Assembly: GCF_004786015.1 (NCBI RefSeq)
Contig: NZ_CP032096.1
Coordinates: forward strand, 1,736,001 to 1,800,000
Direction: 5' to 3'
Source of the DNA: Hydrogenovibrio crunogenus
GTDB lineage: Bacteria; Pseudomonadota; Gammaproteobacteria; Thiomicrospirales; Thiomicrospiraceae
DNA: 64,000 nucleotides
Of the stretch, positions 1 to 7,992 are shown in pieces. The notes beneath the pieces are model-generated. The model did no database searches. It was not told where the DNA came from and saw only the letters and a list, made by a program, of their open reading frames with translations. Positions within the stretch are counted from its first letter, which is position 1. Every line of letters begins with the position of its first letter. The position numbers and the translations under genes are program-made.

Positions 1-152
1 ATGGCAAGATAGCCGAAGCATTTGGTGGGGTTCTATTAACACCGACCAGTTTCTTAATTGCGCCAAATGGCAACATTGTTTATCAAAAAATCGGTGAAGT
101 TGACTTTGATATCGTTACGGAACGTATCAAGAAAATGACACCTGATTTATAA
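1..152 (+). CDS. TlpA-like thioredoxin-fold protein, C-terminal end only
   Basis: This is the 3' end of a gene that begins before the window; the open frame uses codons starting at position 3 and ends with TAA at 150-152. The 49 visible residues contain GGVLLTPTSFLIAPNGNIVY, which looks like the cis-proline strand (TPTSFLI) and following beta-hairpin of TlpA/ResA/AhpC-TSA type thiol-disulfide proteins. Such proteins usually sit in the periplasm and move reducing equivalents, for example in cytochrome c maturation. The CXXC motif and any signal peptide lie outside the window, so the family is supported but the exact role is not. Confidence 0.6.
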   Translation, partial: GKIAEAFGGVLLTPTSFLIAPNGNIVYQKIGEVDFDIVTERIKKMTPDL

Positions 153-225
153 AAACCGTCATTCAACGTTATTAATTTAACGGCCATTTCAATTTATTGC
201 ACAACACACATCAACAGGAAAAACC

Positions 226-1506
226 ATGTCAAATTCTCATACTTTATTTGAAGCCGCTCAAGCCCATATTCCAGGCGGAGTTAATTCACCCGTTAGAGCA
301 TTTAAAGGCGTGGGCGGAGACCCTGTCTTTTTCGAATCGGCAAAAGGGGCTTATTTAACCGATGTGGATGGTAAACAATACATTGATTATGTGGCTTCGT
401 GGGGGCCTGCTATTCTAGGGCATACGCATCCGGATGTGATTAAAGCTGTTCAAGCACAAGCTGAAAAAGGACTGTCTTTCGGTGCGCCGACGGAAATTGA
501 AACCACAATGGCCGATATGGTTTGTGATTTGATTCCTTCAATGGATATGGTTCGAATGGTGAGCTCAGGCACGGAAGCGACAATGACAGCCATTCGTTTA
601 GCTCGGGGCTATACTGGGCGTGATAAAATCGTTAAATTTGAAGGATGCTATCATGGACATTCTGATTCTTTATTGGTGAAAGCAGGTTCAGGCGCATTAA
701 CATTAGGGGTTCCCTCTTCTCCAGGTGTGCCGGCTTGCTTAGCAGAAGAAACGTTGACACTCACGCATAATGATTCAGATGAAGTGAAAAAAGTCTTCTC
801 TGAAATCGGTGATCAAATTGCCTGCATCATTGTCGAACCTGTTGCCGGTAACATGAACTGCATTCCACCAGAAGCAGGTTTCCTTGAAACACTTCGTGAA
901 GTCTGTGATGAAAATGGCACCGTTTTAATTTTTGATGAAGTCATGTGTGGCTTCCGTGTTGGCTTAACAGGCGCTCAAGGCCGTTATAACGTAACACCTG
1001 ATCTAACCACTTTCGGAAAAGTCATCGGTGGCGGCATGCCAGTGGGTGCTTTTGGCGGTAAGAAAGAAGTGATGCAACATATCTCCCCTCTAGGGCCTGT
1101 TTATCAAGCAGGGACTTTATCAGGTAACCCCATCGCCATGACAGCAGGACTCAAAACACTGGAACTCATCAGTGAAAAAGGTTTTTTTGAAGCTCTGGAA
1201 GCTAAAACAACCAAGCTGGTCAACGGACTTCAACAAGCAGCAGATGACGCTGGCATTGCTTTCACAACAAACCAAGTCGGTGCGATGTTCGGTTTCTTCT
1301 TTTCAAAGGAAAAGCATATTCGACGTTTTGCACAAGTTGCGAAAGGCGATATGGATCGATTTAAAGCTTTCTATCACGGCATGCTGAATGAAGGGATCTA
1401 CTTAGCCCCTTCTGCTTTTGAAGCTGGTTTTGTTTCTTCTGCTCATACTGACCAGGATATTGATAACACCATTGCCGCTGCGAAAAAAGTCATGGCCACC
1501 CTTTAA
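226..1506 (+). CDS. hemL: Glutamate-1-semialdehyde 2,1-aminomutase
   Basis: HemL converts glutamate-1-semialdehyde to 5-aminolevulinate in the C5 pathway of heme synthesis, using PLP/PMP in the cytosol. The 426-residue length is normal for the family. The N-terminus has the typical [19 protein letters not shown] segment, [16 protein letters not shown] contributes to cofactor binding (about residues 112-127), DEVMCGFR holds the aspartate that binds the pyridine nitrogen (about 238), and [18 protein letters not shown] holds the Schiff-base lysine K265. An AGGA sequence lies about eight bases before the ATG. A hairpin terminator follows at 1521. It appears to be transcribed alone. Confidence 0.97.
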   Translation: MSNSHTLFEAAQAHIPGGVNSPVRAFKGVGGDPVFFESAKGAYLTDVDGKQYIDYVASWGPAILGHTHPDVIKAVQAQAEKGLSFGAPTEIETTMADMVCDLIPSMDMVRMVSSGTEATMTAIRLARGYTGRDKIVKFEGCYHGHSDSLLVKAGSGALTLGVPSSPGVPACLAEETLTLTHNDSDEVKKVFSEIGDQIACIIVEPVAGNMNCIPPEAGFLETLREVCDENGTVLIFDEVMCGFRVGLTGAQGRYNVTPDLTTFGKVIGGGMPVGAFGGKKEVMQHISPLGPVYQAGTLSGNPIAMTAGLKTLELISEKGFFEALEAKTTKLVNGLQQAADDAGIAFTTNQVGAMFGFFFSKEKHIRRFAQVAKGDMDRFKAFYHGMLNEGIYLAPSAFEAGFVSSAHTDQDIDNTIAAAKKVMATL

Positions 1507-1520
1507 ACCAACATATCCAT

Positions 1521-1550
1521 ACAGTGGCTTATCTTTTGAGCCACTGTTTT
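1521..1550 (+). terminator. Rho-independent terminator after hemL
   Basis: A perfect 9-bp stem (ACAGTGGCT 1521-1529 with AGCCACTGT 1539-1547), a 9-nt loop and TTTT at 1547-1550. It also overlaps a GTG at 1524 that would otherwise extend epmC, which argues for the later epmC start. Confidence 0.75.
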
Positions 1551-1556
1551 CTAATC

Positions 1557-2102
1557 ATGAATACTTCTTTTGATAAAGGCACGCTAATTTCACTTTTCAA
1601 CCAAACCTTTCTACCGTTAAGAAATACACAATTGGTCTGCTGTGAAGAAGAGCCGATTTATCGTCCTGCCGACCCAGGGAACAATCATCCCCATCATCGA
1701 ATTGTTTTTGCTCATGGTTTTTTTGCTTCTGCTTTACATGAAATTGCACACTGGTGTGTCGCAGGCTCTGAAAGACGTCTATTAGAAGACTTTGGTTACT
1801 GGTATCAACCCGATGGACGCTCACCCGAACAACAAGCTGAGTTTGAAAAAGTCGAGATAAAGCCTCAAGCACTTGAATGGATCTTTTCAATGTCAGCTGG
1901 CTTTCCATTTGTGTTCAGCGCAGACAATTTAACAGGCAATGCGAGCCCCTCTAAATCCTTTCAGAAAAATGTTTTAAAACAAATAGACAGTTATCTAACC
2001 CAAGGGTTGCCAGAAGATGCTCAAATATGGTCTCAAGTTTTGCTAGACCACTATCAACCTGAATACCAACTGTCTGCAACTCTATTTAAGCTTCCAGACT
2101 GA
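1557..2102 (+). CDS. epmC: Elongation factor P hydroxylase (YfcM/EpmC family)
   Basis: EpmC hydroxylates the beta-lysylated lysine of elongation factor P, the last step of a modification that helps ribosomes through polyproline stretches. The protein is about 181 residues, as in E. coli YfcM. The signature region FFASALHEIAHWCVAGSERR contains an HEIAH metal-binding motif, followed by the conserved EDFGYWYQPDGR segment. The chosen ATG is at 1557; an in-frame GTG at 1524 lies inside the hemL terminator and is unlikely. Neither efp, epmA nor epmB is in the window. The presence of polyproline-type genes such as tonB nearby is a coincidence as far as can be seen. Confidence 0.88.
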   Translation: MNTSFDKGTLISLFNQTFLPLRNTQLVCCEEEPIYRPADPGNNHPHHRIVFAHGFFASALHEIAHWCVAGSERRLLEDFGYWYQPDGRSPEQQAEFEKVEIKPQALEWIFSMSAGFPFVFSADNLTGNASPSKSFQKNVLKQIDSYLTQGLPEDAQIWSQVLLDHYQPEYQLSATLFKLPD

Positions 2103-2264
2103 CGCTTGCTCTCTCCACCATACAAAGGACATTAATCTAATTAATTAGCGTTTTTTAAAACGGAGGACTAGAATAAAAGAAAACAGTGAAAAACACTGCA
2201 TTCTCTATTTGTTCGAACGAGTCTAGTGGTAAGCAACCGCGATGAGATGATAAATACGAAATGG

Positions 2265-2280
2265 CTCCTAGAAAAGGAGG
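2265..2280 (+). promoter_or_regulatory. Shine-Dalgarno sequence inside a short hairpin
   Basis: AGGAGG (2275-2280) before the SHOCT gene can pair through AGGAG with CTCCT at 2265-2269, leaving a 5-nt loop. The SD is therefore both very strong and maskable. The 100 or so bases upstream contain further GGA triplets (GGAGGAC at 2162-2168), the core recognised by CsrA, which is encoded in this window; CsrA control is only a possibility. Confidence 0.35.
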
Positions 2281-2286
2281 GACATG

Positions 2287-2511
2287 ATGTATAACGATCA
2301 CACAATGTGGGGCTTTATGGGCGGCGGTATGTGGATATTCTGGCTGATTTTCATCATCGTTGTTCTGTTACTGATTAAAGTCTTTAATACCGTTACCAAT
2401 AACGCCGGCAAACCGAATGAAACCGCCTTGGAAATACTAGAGAAACGGTATGCTAAAGGTGAAATTTCAAAACAAGAGTTTGAAGAACGTAAAAAAGAGT
2501 TAGAAGTCTGA
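2287..2511 (+). CDS. Small membrane protein with SHOCT domain
   Basis: A 74-residue protein with an N-terminal Gly/Met-rich stretch (WGFMGGGMWIFW), one hydrophobic segment at about residues 12-34, and a C-terminal SHOCT (short C-terminal) domain of the pattern ALEILEKRYAKGEISKQEF. SHOCT domains are short helical oligomerisation modules attached to membrane or stress proteins; proteins of this size and layout are common in proteobacteria and often lie beside metal or envelope-stress genes, but no specific biochemical function is established. The ATG at 2287 is preferred over 2284 because it gives six bases of spacing from AGGAGG; both are in frame. A palindromic terminator follows. Confidence 0.8.
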   Translation: MYNDHTMWGFMGGGMWIFWLIFIIVVLLLIKVFNTVTNNAGKPNETALEILEKRYAKGEISKQEFEERKKELEV

Positions 2512-2554
2512 ACAAAATCGCAATCATAACGGAAAATTATTGTGTTCTTAATCA

Positions 2555-2580
2555 AAAAACGGCCAGGCCTGGCCGTTTTT
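2555..2580. terminator. Bidirectional palindromic terminator containing CCAGGCCTGG
   Basis: A perfect 26-bp palindrome with five A on the left, the core CGGCCAGGCCTGGCCG and five T on the right. It lies between convergent genes and could end transcription from both sides. The core is one of nine exact copies of the dispersed 10-mer CCAGGCCTGG (2563-2572). Confidence 0.8.
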
Positions 2581-2604
2581 AAAAGCATATCACGTGTTCA
2601 ATGC

Positions 2605-2688
2605 TTATTTTTTAGGCTTGCTAAAAATAGCCCAACCGAGTAATCCCATCAATAAAACAAACAAACCGATTTCAATGAAGGCCCACAT
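2605..2688 (-). CDS. Putative 27-residue single-span membrane protein
   Basis: A short minus-strand frame with ATG at 2688 and TAA at 2605 encodes MWAFIEIGLFVLLMGLLGWA followed by IFSKPKK. It has one hydrophobic helix of about 18 residues and a positively charged end, the layout of small membrane subunits such as those of terminal oxidases or of small regulatory peptides. It starts three bases after the stop of the GGDEF-like gene, so it would be co-transcribed and probably translationally coupled with it. The SD is weak (GAG about seven bases upstream). The family is not recognised; coding status rests on the arrangement and composition only. Confidence 0.5.
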   Translation of the reverse strand: MWAFIEIGLFVLLMGLLGWAIFSKPKK

Positions 2689-2691
2689 AGT

Positions 2692-3717
2692 TTACTCGTC
2701 AATTTTGATAACTTTTCCGTTTTGACCTTCCTTGATTATATCCAACCCTTTTTGAATTTTATCATTGACCGTCTCCACATCATCATAAACCGCGACTTTC
2801 ACAATCACAGCACTCAATGAAATATTTTTAATTTCCTGCTGTTTATTTTTTACGACTACCTTCTTACTGTGAATAATGGTTCGAATACGCTCAATATAAT
2901 CTGGAATTTTATGAATCGGGAAAGATGGCGGTGGGAAAACAGCCAATTCATCTTCGCTAAGTCGCATCATTTCCCAGTTTTCATCCGTTTCAGTCTGAAT
3001 GATTTTCACCACCAAACGGATAATACTGTCACCTAACAACCAAGAAAATGCTTCGTTATAATAATCTAGATCGGTAATATCGAACACGATAAAATGTCTT
3101 TTCGAAATCACGCCTGACATCGATTCTTTTAAAAATTCCATCAACGTCTTTTCAAAATAGGTTTTATCAGGTAACCCCGTTAAGAAGTCACGACTCATGC
3201 TCTGCTCTATTTCAATGACTTCATTTTGAACCGATTCCAGTTCTTTGACATTTTTTTGCATCCAAAGCGTGGTTTCAACCGAGTCGGTTTCAACGGTTTT
3301 AAGCTCCATAATCGCTTCCGATAAAATAATCTCGATTGCCTCTCGGGTTTCAGCCACCGTTAGACTTTCACGCATGTCACCCAGGGTATCTTTATGACCT
3401 CGAATACTTTCAACAAACTCGTGAATCTTGGCTTTTAAATCATTCGCTTTATTAATGATTTGACTGGTATTTCGATTAATGCCTAATGAGTCTCTAAAAT
3501 GTTCTTTTAAAACATATACTTCATAAAGCTTTTCATAGGAGGCATCTGAAATTTCCTGACCGGTGGAAAGTAAAGACTTCACTCGTGAAATGAGAGCTTT
3601 ATTTTGACCCAAATAATAAAGAAACCAAATGCTAAACGTTACTGGGGATGGTTTTATATTATGCTTCGTTAAATGCTCAATCGCTTTTCTAGCGATAACT
3701 TGGTGATTCATACTCAT
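2692..3717 (-). CDS. GGDEF-related protein with degenerate active site
   Basis: A 341-residue soluble protein. The first 170 residues are helical and carry no domain I recognise. From about 177 a GGDEF-type fold begins with the DFLTGLPDKTYFEKTL signature, followed by the VFDITDLDYYNEAFSWLLGD segment that matches the Mg/nucleotide-binding aspartate region (D213). At the position of the catalytic GGDEF loop the sequence is RLSEDELAVF (SEDEL, residues 254-258), so both glycines are lost. Known diguanylate cyclases need the glycines to hold GTP, so this protein is probably not an active cyclase and may instead bind nucleotide or partner proteins. It shares a transcript with the 27-residue ORF downstream. 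Confidence 0.75.
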   Translation of the reverse strand: MSMNHQVIARKAIEHLTKHNIKPSPVTFSIWFLYYLGQNKALISRVKSLLSTGQEISDASYEKLYEVYVLKEHFRDSLGINRNTSQIINKANDLKAKIHEFVESIRGHKDTLGDMRESLTVAETREAIEIILSEAIMELKTVETDSVETTLWMQKNVKELESVQNEVIEIEQSMSRDFLTGLPDKTYFEKTLMEFLKESMSGVISKRHFIVFDITDLDYYNEAFSWLLGDSIIRLVVKIIQTETDENWEMMRLSEDELAVFPPPSFPIHKIPDYIERIRTIIHSKKVVVKNKQQEIKNISLSAVIVKVAVYDDVETVNDKIQKGLDIIKEGQNGKVIKIDE

Positions 3718-3779
3718 CCTTCTAGCGTCAAATTCATATACATAAGGTCAGCTTCTCGCCTCATTGTCAATAAAGCACA

Positions 3780-5156
3780 TTAAACCGAAATTTTTTGCTG
3801 TAAAGCGGTTAATAGTCGCTGGTGTATGCCACCAAAACTACCATTGCTCATAATCACGACTGTATCTTCCGGTAAAAGTTCTTCCACCAATCGATCAAGC
3901 AAATCATCATAGTTATCGGCGACCTTGACGGGAACTTTAAAAAGATCCATTGGCATTGTCCAGTTCCAATCAGGGTCAATAAAGGCATAAACAGCATCGG
4001 CCTCATCAAAGGCTGCCGGTAACGTGTTCTGATGAACCCCCATTCGCATGGTGTTGGAGCGCGGTTCAAACACGGCAATCAATCGTCCCGTCGTCGACTG
4101 CGCTTTTAATTGCGACTTCATCCCCGACAAGGTCATTTGAATTGCAGTGGGGTGATGTGCAAAATCATCATAAACCACAATGTCATTGACGGTACCAACT
4201 TGTGTCATTCTTCGACGCACACCTTCAAAAGTACACAACCCTTGAATTGCTTCTTCCACCGGAACCCCGCAATGCTGAGCAGCAGCAATCGCACTCAATC
4301 CATTACGGACATTATGCAGTCCGGTCATGGACCAATGAACCTTCCCCCTGAACTGCCCCTGATAATAGACTTCATAGGCGGTACCATCATCTGATAACAG
4401 TTGATAAGTCCAATCGGCCTGTGTCGACTGGCTACCCTGCGCTTCCAGCGGTGTCCAACAGCCTTGCTGAATGACTTCATCAATATTCGTTTCATCGGAT
4501 GGCTGAATAATTAAGCCATTGCCAGGCACCGTTCTAACCAAATGGTGAAACTGCCTTTGAATGGCTGCCAAGTCATCAAAAATATCGGCATGATCAAACT
4601 CTAAATTATTCAGCACACAAGTACGAGGGTGATAATGCACAAACTTAGAACGTTTATCGAAAAAGGCGGTGTCATACTCATCGGCTTCGACCACAAAAAA
4701 TGGGGAGGCTCCCAATCGAGCTGATACCCCAAAGTTTTCCGGAACGCCTCCAATCAAAAAACCGGGCTGCAAACCAGCATGCTCTAAAATCCAGGCCACC
4801 ATTGAAGCGGTCGTCGTTTTACCGTGTGTGCCAGCAACAGCCACCACCCAACGATCTTTTAAAATATTTTCTGCCAACCACTGAGGGCCCGAGGTATAAA
4901 CCTGTTGTGCGTTCAAGGTTGCTTCAACCGCGGCATGGCCTCGGCTTAAAGTGTTGCCAATCACAACCACATCGGGCGTTTGTGAGAGAAAAGCCTCTTC
5001 ATAAGTTGAAACGGGAATGCCTGCTTGTTCAAGCTGTGTGCTCATGGGAGGATAGATGGCCGTATCAGATCCGCTGACATTCACGCCCATTGATTTGGCA
5101 AGCTGCGCGATTCCCCCCATGAAAGTACCCGCAATACCTAAGATATGAATTTTCAA
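3780..5156 (-). CDS. mpl: UDP-MurNAc:L-Ala-gamma-D-Glu-meso-DAP ligase
   Basis: Mpl recycles peptidoglycan by attaching the released tripeptide to UDP-N-acetylmuramate in the cytosol. At 458 residues it fits the family (E. coli 457). The N-terminus MKIHILGIAGTFMGGIAQLA is the Rossmann-type UDP-binding motif of Mur ligases with the Mpl-specific GTFMGG; VAVAGTHGKTTTASM (about 106-120) is the ATP-binding P-loop; NLEFDHADIFDD (about 184-195) and the VYDDFAHHPTAI segment (about 330) are Mur ligase domain motifs. The gene is divergent from rnd with about 140 bases between starts. It is one of two wall-related loci in the window. Confidence 0.95.
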   Translation of the reverse strand: MKIHILGIAGTFMGGIAQLAKSMGVNVSGSDTAIYPPMSTQLEQAGIPVSTYEEAFLSQTPDVVVIGNTLSRGHAAVEATLNAQQVYTSGPQWLAENILKDRWVVAVAGTHGKTTTASMVAWILEHAGLQPGFLIGGVPENFGVSARLGASPFFVVEADEYDTAFFDKRSKFVHYHPRTCVLNNLEFDHADIFDDLAAIQRQFHHLVRTVPGNGLIIQPSDETNIDEVIQQGCWTPLEAQGSQSTQADWTYQLLSDDGTAYEVYYQGQFRGKVHWSMTGLHNVRNGLSAIAAAQHCGVPVEEAIQGLCTFEGVRRRMTQVGTVNDIVVYDDFAHHPTAIQMTLSGMKSQLKAQSTTGRLIAVFEPRSNTMRMGVHQNTLPAAFDEADAVYAFIDPDWNWTMPMDLFKVPVKVADNYDDLLDRLVEELLPEDTVVIMSNGSFGGIHQRLLTALQQKISV

Positions 5157-5296
5157 CGACAGTCCTTTAAATCAGCACTCATAATGTGCTACTTTTGTAT
5201 TCTTTTTTTCAACTAAAGCGTATCTTATTGAAGATTTCTTCAAAAGCCAATGAGTTTTGCTTGCTCAAACACAAACAAGCCCTTAAACTTCCGGCT

Positions 5297-6454
5297 ATGG
5301 ATTATAAAATAATTGACCAACAAGCCGATTTAGACGCCTTTTGCGAGCAGCTTAAGACTTGCCCATGGATTGCCCTCGATACTGAATTTGTTCGAACAGA
5401 TACCTATTTTTCTATTCTCAGCTTAATTCAAATTCAAACCCACGATGGCCAAGCCGCGATTATTGACCCATTGGCAATCGAAGATTTAACGGCTTTATGG
5501 TCGATTATCAGCAACCCGAATATCCGAAAAGTCTTCCACTCAGCGCGTCAAGACATAGAAGTATTGTATCAAGTCTCTGGTCAAATGCCGACCTCAATTT
5601 ATGATACCCAAATCGCCTGCTTATTCTTACAACATGGCGATTTGGCAGGCCTGGCTAGAGTGGTTAAGGCAGAGCTCAACTTTACTTTGGAAAAAGACCA
5701 GACACGAACCAACTGGCGACAACGTCCTCTCACCTGCAAACAATTGGAATATGCCATCAATGATGTCCGTTATTTGGCACCGCTCTACGAAAAGCTACAA
5801 ACTGAATTGACAGAACAACAGCAAACAGCTTTAGAAGAAGACTTTCAAGCTCTTTTGAATGAAGACTTATATAAAATCGATGTCAAATCTGCTGGTAAAA
5901 AAATCAAAGCCACCAAAAAACTTTCCCGTAAAAACAAAGCCATTGCGTACAAACTGGCGGAATGGCGTGAGCAATTTGCGATTGAACACAACAAACCAAA
6001 ACGCTGGGTCATGTCGGATGAGGTATTGGTTGCCATCGCAAAACGCCCACCGAAAACCCCCGAAGCACTTTACAAAGTCCCTCACATCAAAGCCTCTTCT
6101 GTAAAAAATTACGGGGCAGAATGGGTTGCGTTAATTGACGAAGTCTTTGAGTCGCCAGATGATTGGCCAAAACCGACGGTCTCTTCTGCACCCGCCACGC
6201 CACAAGATGAGGTTTTAATTTCTATTGGGTTTGCGCTCATTCAACAAATTGCCATTGACTACAACGTCAATCCAAACAATATTGCCAACAAATCCGACCT
6301 TTTAAAGATGATTCAGTCAAGTAGCTTTACGTTAGTTGGTTGGCGCGGATTATTACTGGGCAAACCCTTTACTCAGTTTTTACAGAACCAGATGCTTTTA
6401 AGCTGTAAGCAAGGAAAGTTAGTTCAAGAAACTTTCACCCCAAACGCCTATTAA
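5297..6454 (+). CDS. rnd: Ribonuclease D
   Basis: RNase D is a 3'-5' exoribonuclease that trims the 3' ends of tRNA precursors and other small RNAs. With the ATG at 5297 the protein has 385 residues (E. coli 375) and begins directly at the exonuclease domain. The DEDDy catalytic residues are visible: D28 and E30 in ALDTEFVRTDTYF, the aspartate of FHSARQDIEVL, and the Y...D of YAINDVRYLAPLY. A C-terminal HRDC-type helical domain follows from about residue 205 (KLAEWREQFAIEHNKPKRWV). An in-frame upstream extension to 5186 has a non-homologous, hydrophobic sequence and is rejected as the start. A near-copy of the CAGGCCTGG motif lies inside the gene at 5646. Confidence 0.92.
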   Translation: MDYKIIDQQADLDAFCEQLKTCPWIALDTEFVRTDTYFSILSLIQIQTHDGQAAIIDPLAIEDLTALWSIISNPNIRKVFHSARQDIEVLYQVSGQMPTSIYDTQIACLFLQHGDLAGLARVVKAELNFTLEKDQTRTNWRQRPLTCKQLEYAINDVRYLAPLYEKLQTELTEQQQTALEEDFQALLNEDLYKIDVKSAGKKIKATKKLSRKNKAIAYKLAEWREQFAIEHNKPKRWVMSDEVLVAIAKRPPKTPEALYKVPHIKASSVKNYGAEWVALIDEVFESPDDWPKPTVSSAPATPQDEVLISIGFALIQQIAIDYNVNPNNIANKSDLLKMIQSSSFTLVGWRGLLLGKPFTQFLQNQMLLSCKQGKLVQETFTPNAY

Positions 6455-6548
6455 TATCTCTTATAATCTAGCCTATTCGTTTCAGTCACCATCAGTTGAA
6501 TTTTTTCAACCCGACGCATTAAAGCCACTCAAAAGGATTATTTAAACC

Positions 6549-7823
6549 ATGTCACACCCTAAAAATGTGATTTATGCTCAAGCAGGCGGTGTCACAGCAG
6601 TCATTAATGCAAGCGCAGCCGGCGTAATCGAAATGACCAGGCATCACCCTGAAACCTTTGGAAAAACCTACGCTGCGATCAACGGCATTGTCGGTGTGCT
6701 TGAAGAACGCATGGTCGACACATCAGAGCTTGATGAAGCCGCCCTCAATCGTTTAAAAACACAACCTGGTGCAGCTTTTCAGGCCTGCCGCTTTGACCTA
6801 GACACCATTGATGAAAACCCAGCACAGTATGAGCGCGTCTTAGAAGTCTTCCGCGCCTATGACATCGGTTACTTTTTTTATAATGGTGGGAATGGTTCTA
6901 TGCTTACAGCTCAAAAGGTTGCCGATTATTGTTCCGATCATGGGCACCCTGTTACCTGTATTGGGGTCGCGAAAACCATTGACAATGATTTGGCCTTATC
7001 ACACTGCAGCCCAGGCTTTGGCAGTGCGGCAAAATATATTGCCACAAGCCTACTGGAAGCCACTATGGATTTATTTTCCATGCACAACACCTCAACAAAG
7101 TTTTTTGTTTTAGAAGCGATGGGACGAAACACAGGCTGGCTCACCATTGCCGGCGGGTTGATCAAAACCGTGTTACCAGACGTTCCCCTCATTGTGTTAC
7201 CTGCCGAGCGCGCATTTGATCAAAAGGCGTTTCTTGAGCGCGTCGAAACCTTAATTGAAACACAAGGATATTGCGTCTGTATTGTTTCAGAAGGTCTGAC
7301 TGATGCTGATGGCAACTACATTTCCATTGAAAACATCGAACACACCCAACACAATGACTACACCCAACTGGGAGGCGTTGCCCACTCTTTATCAGGCTTA
7401 GTGGCGAATACTTTCAATTGTAAAACCCACAGCGCGGTACCGGACTACTTGCAACGCTCAGCGAGCCATATGGTCTCGGAGACTGACTGGGAAATGGCTT
7501 ATCGCGCGGGGAAAGCAGCCGTTCAAGCGGCTTTAGATGGACATCATGGCGTCCTACCCACCATTGACGTCACCAGCCATTCACCGCTCGAATGGCGTTA
7601 TCAGAATGTAGATTTGTATCAAGTTGCCGAGTTAGAAAAACGCGTGCCGGATGCCTTTTTAACCGATGATGGCATGGACATTACACAAGAGGCTATTGAT
7701 TACCTTCAACCGCTAATCAAAGGTGAAAGGCCGGTCAAATTCTATAACGGCTTACCAGATATCGCGCCGATTCATTTTGACTTAGTCTCTCCTATGCTTT
7801 CGGCTTATAAAGCCATCAAATAA
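6549..7823 (+). CDS. pfp: 6-phosphofructokinase, pyrophosphate-type
   Basis: This enzyme interconverts fructose 6-phosphate and fructose 1,6-bisphosphate. PPi-dependent forms work reversibly and are known from autotrophic and methylotrophic gammaproteobacteria, where they may also act on Calvin-cycle intermediates. The 424-residue protein has YAQAGGVTAVINASAAGV at the N-terminus, YNGGNGSM at 111-118, GVAKTIDNDL at 139-148 and MGRNTGWL near 187. K142, in place of the Gly of ATP enzymes (PGTIDND), is the usual mark of PPi use, whereas the glycine of GGNGS is the residue typical of ATP enzymes; the donor is therefore predicted as PPi but deserves testing. A TATAAT hexamer lies at 6466-6471 in the leader. 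Confidence 0.85.
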   Translation: MSHPKNVIYAQAGGVTAVINASAAGVIEMTRHHPETFGKTYAAINGIVGVLEERMVDTSELDEAALNRLKTQPGAAFQACRFDLDTIDENPAQYERVLEVFRAYDIGYFFYNGGNGSMLTAQKVADYCSDHGHPVTCIGVAKTIDNDLALSHCSPGFGSAAKYIATSLLEATMDLFSMHNTSTKFFVLEAMGRNTGWLTIAGGLIKTVLPDVPLIVLPAERAFDQKAFLERVETLIETQGYCVCIVSEGLTDADGNYISIENIEHTQHNDYTQLGGVAHSLSGLVANTFNCKTHSAVPDYLQRSASHMVSETDWEMAYRAGKAAVQAALDGHHGVLPTIDVTSHSPLEWRYQNVDLYQVAELEKRVPDAFLTDDGMDITQEAIDYLQPLIKGERPVKFYNGLPDIAPIHFDLVSPMLSAYKAIK

Positions 7824-7833
7824 GTCACCAATA

Positions 7834-7859
7834 AAAAACAGCCAGGCCTGGCTGTTTTT
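7834..7859 (+). terminator. Palindromic terminator with CCAGGCCTGG after pfp
   Basis: A perfect 26-bp palindrome, five A, ACAGCCAGGCCTGGCTGT-type core and five T, eleven bases after the pfp stop codon. The 10-mer CCAGGCCTGG lies at 7842-7851. Confidence 0.8.
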
Positions 7860-7992
7860 CCCCTGTCACAACCCCCTGCTTTTTATGGGGTAAAAACGGG
7901 TTGATGCAGACAATTTCTGTTCATATTGGCATGGTATCCATTACACTATCTTCTGTAAAAATAAAACATAACGCATTAAGTGAAGGGTTCTT

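Noticed and set aside
1524-1556. GTG extension of epmC
   Set aside because: The extension lies inside the hemL terminator hairpin and has no family similarity.
5186-5296. Longer N-terminus of rnd
   Set aside because: Family alignment starts at the ATG 5297; the extra part is hydrophobic and atypical.
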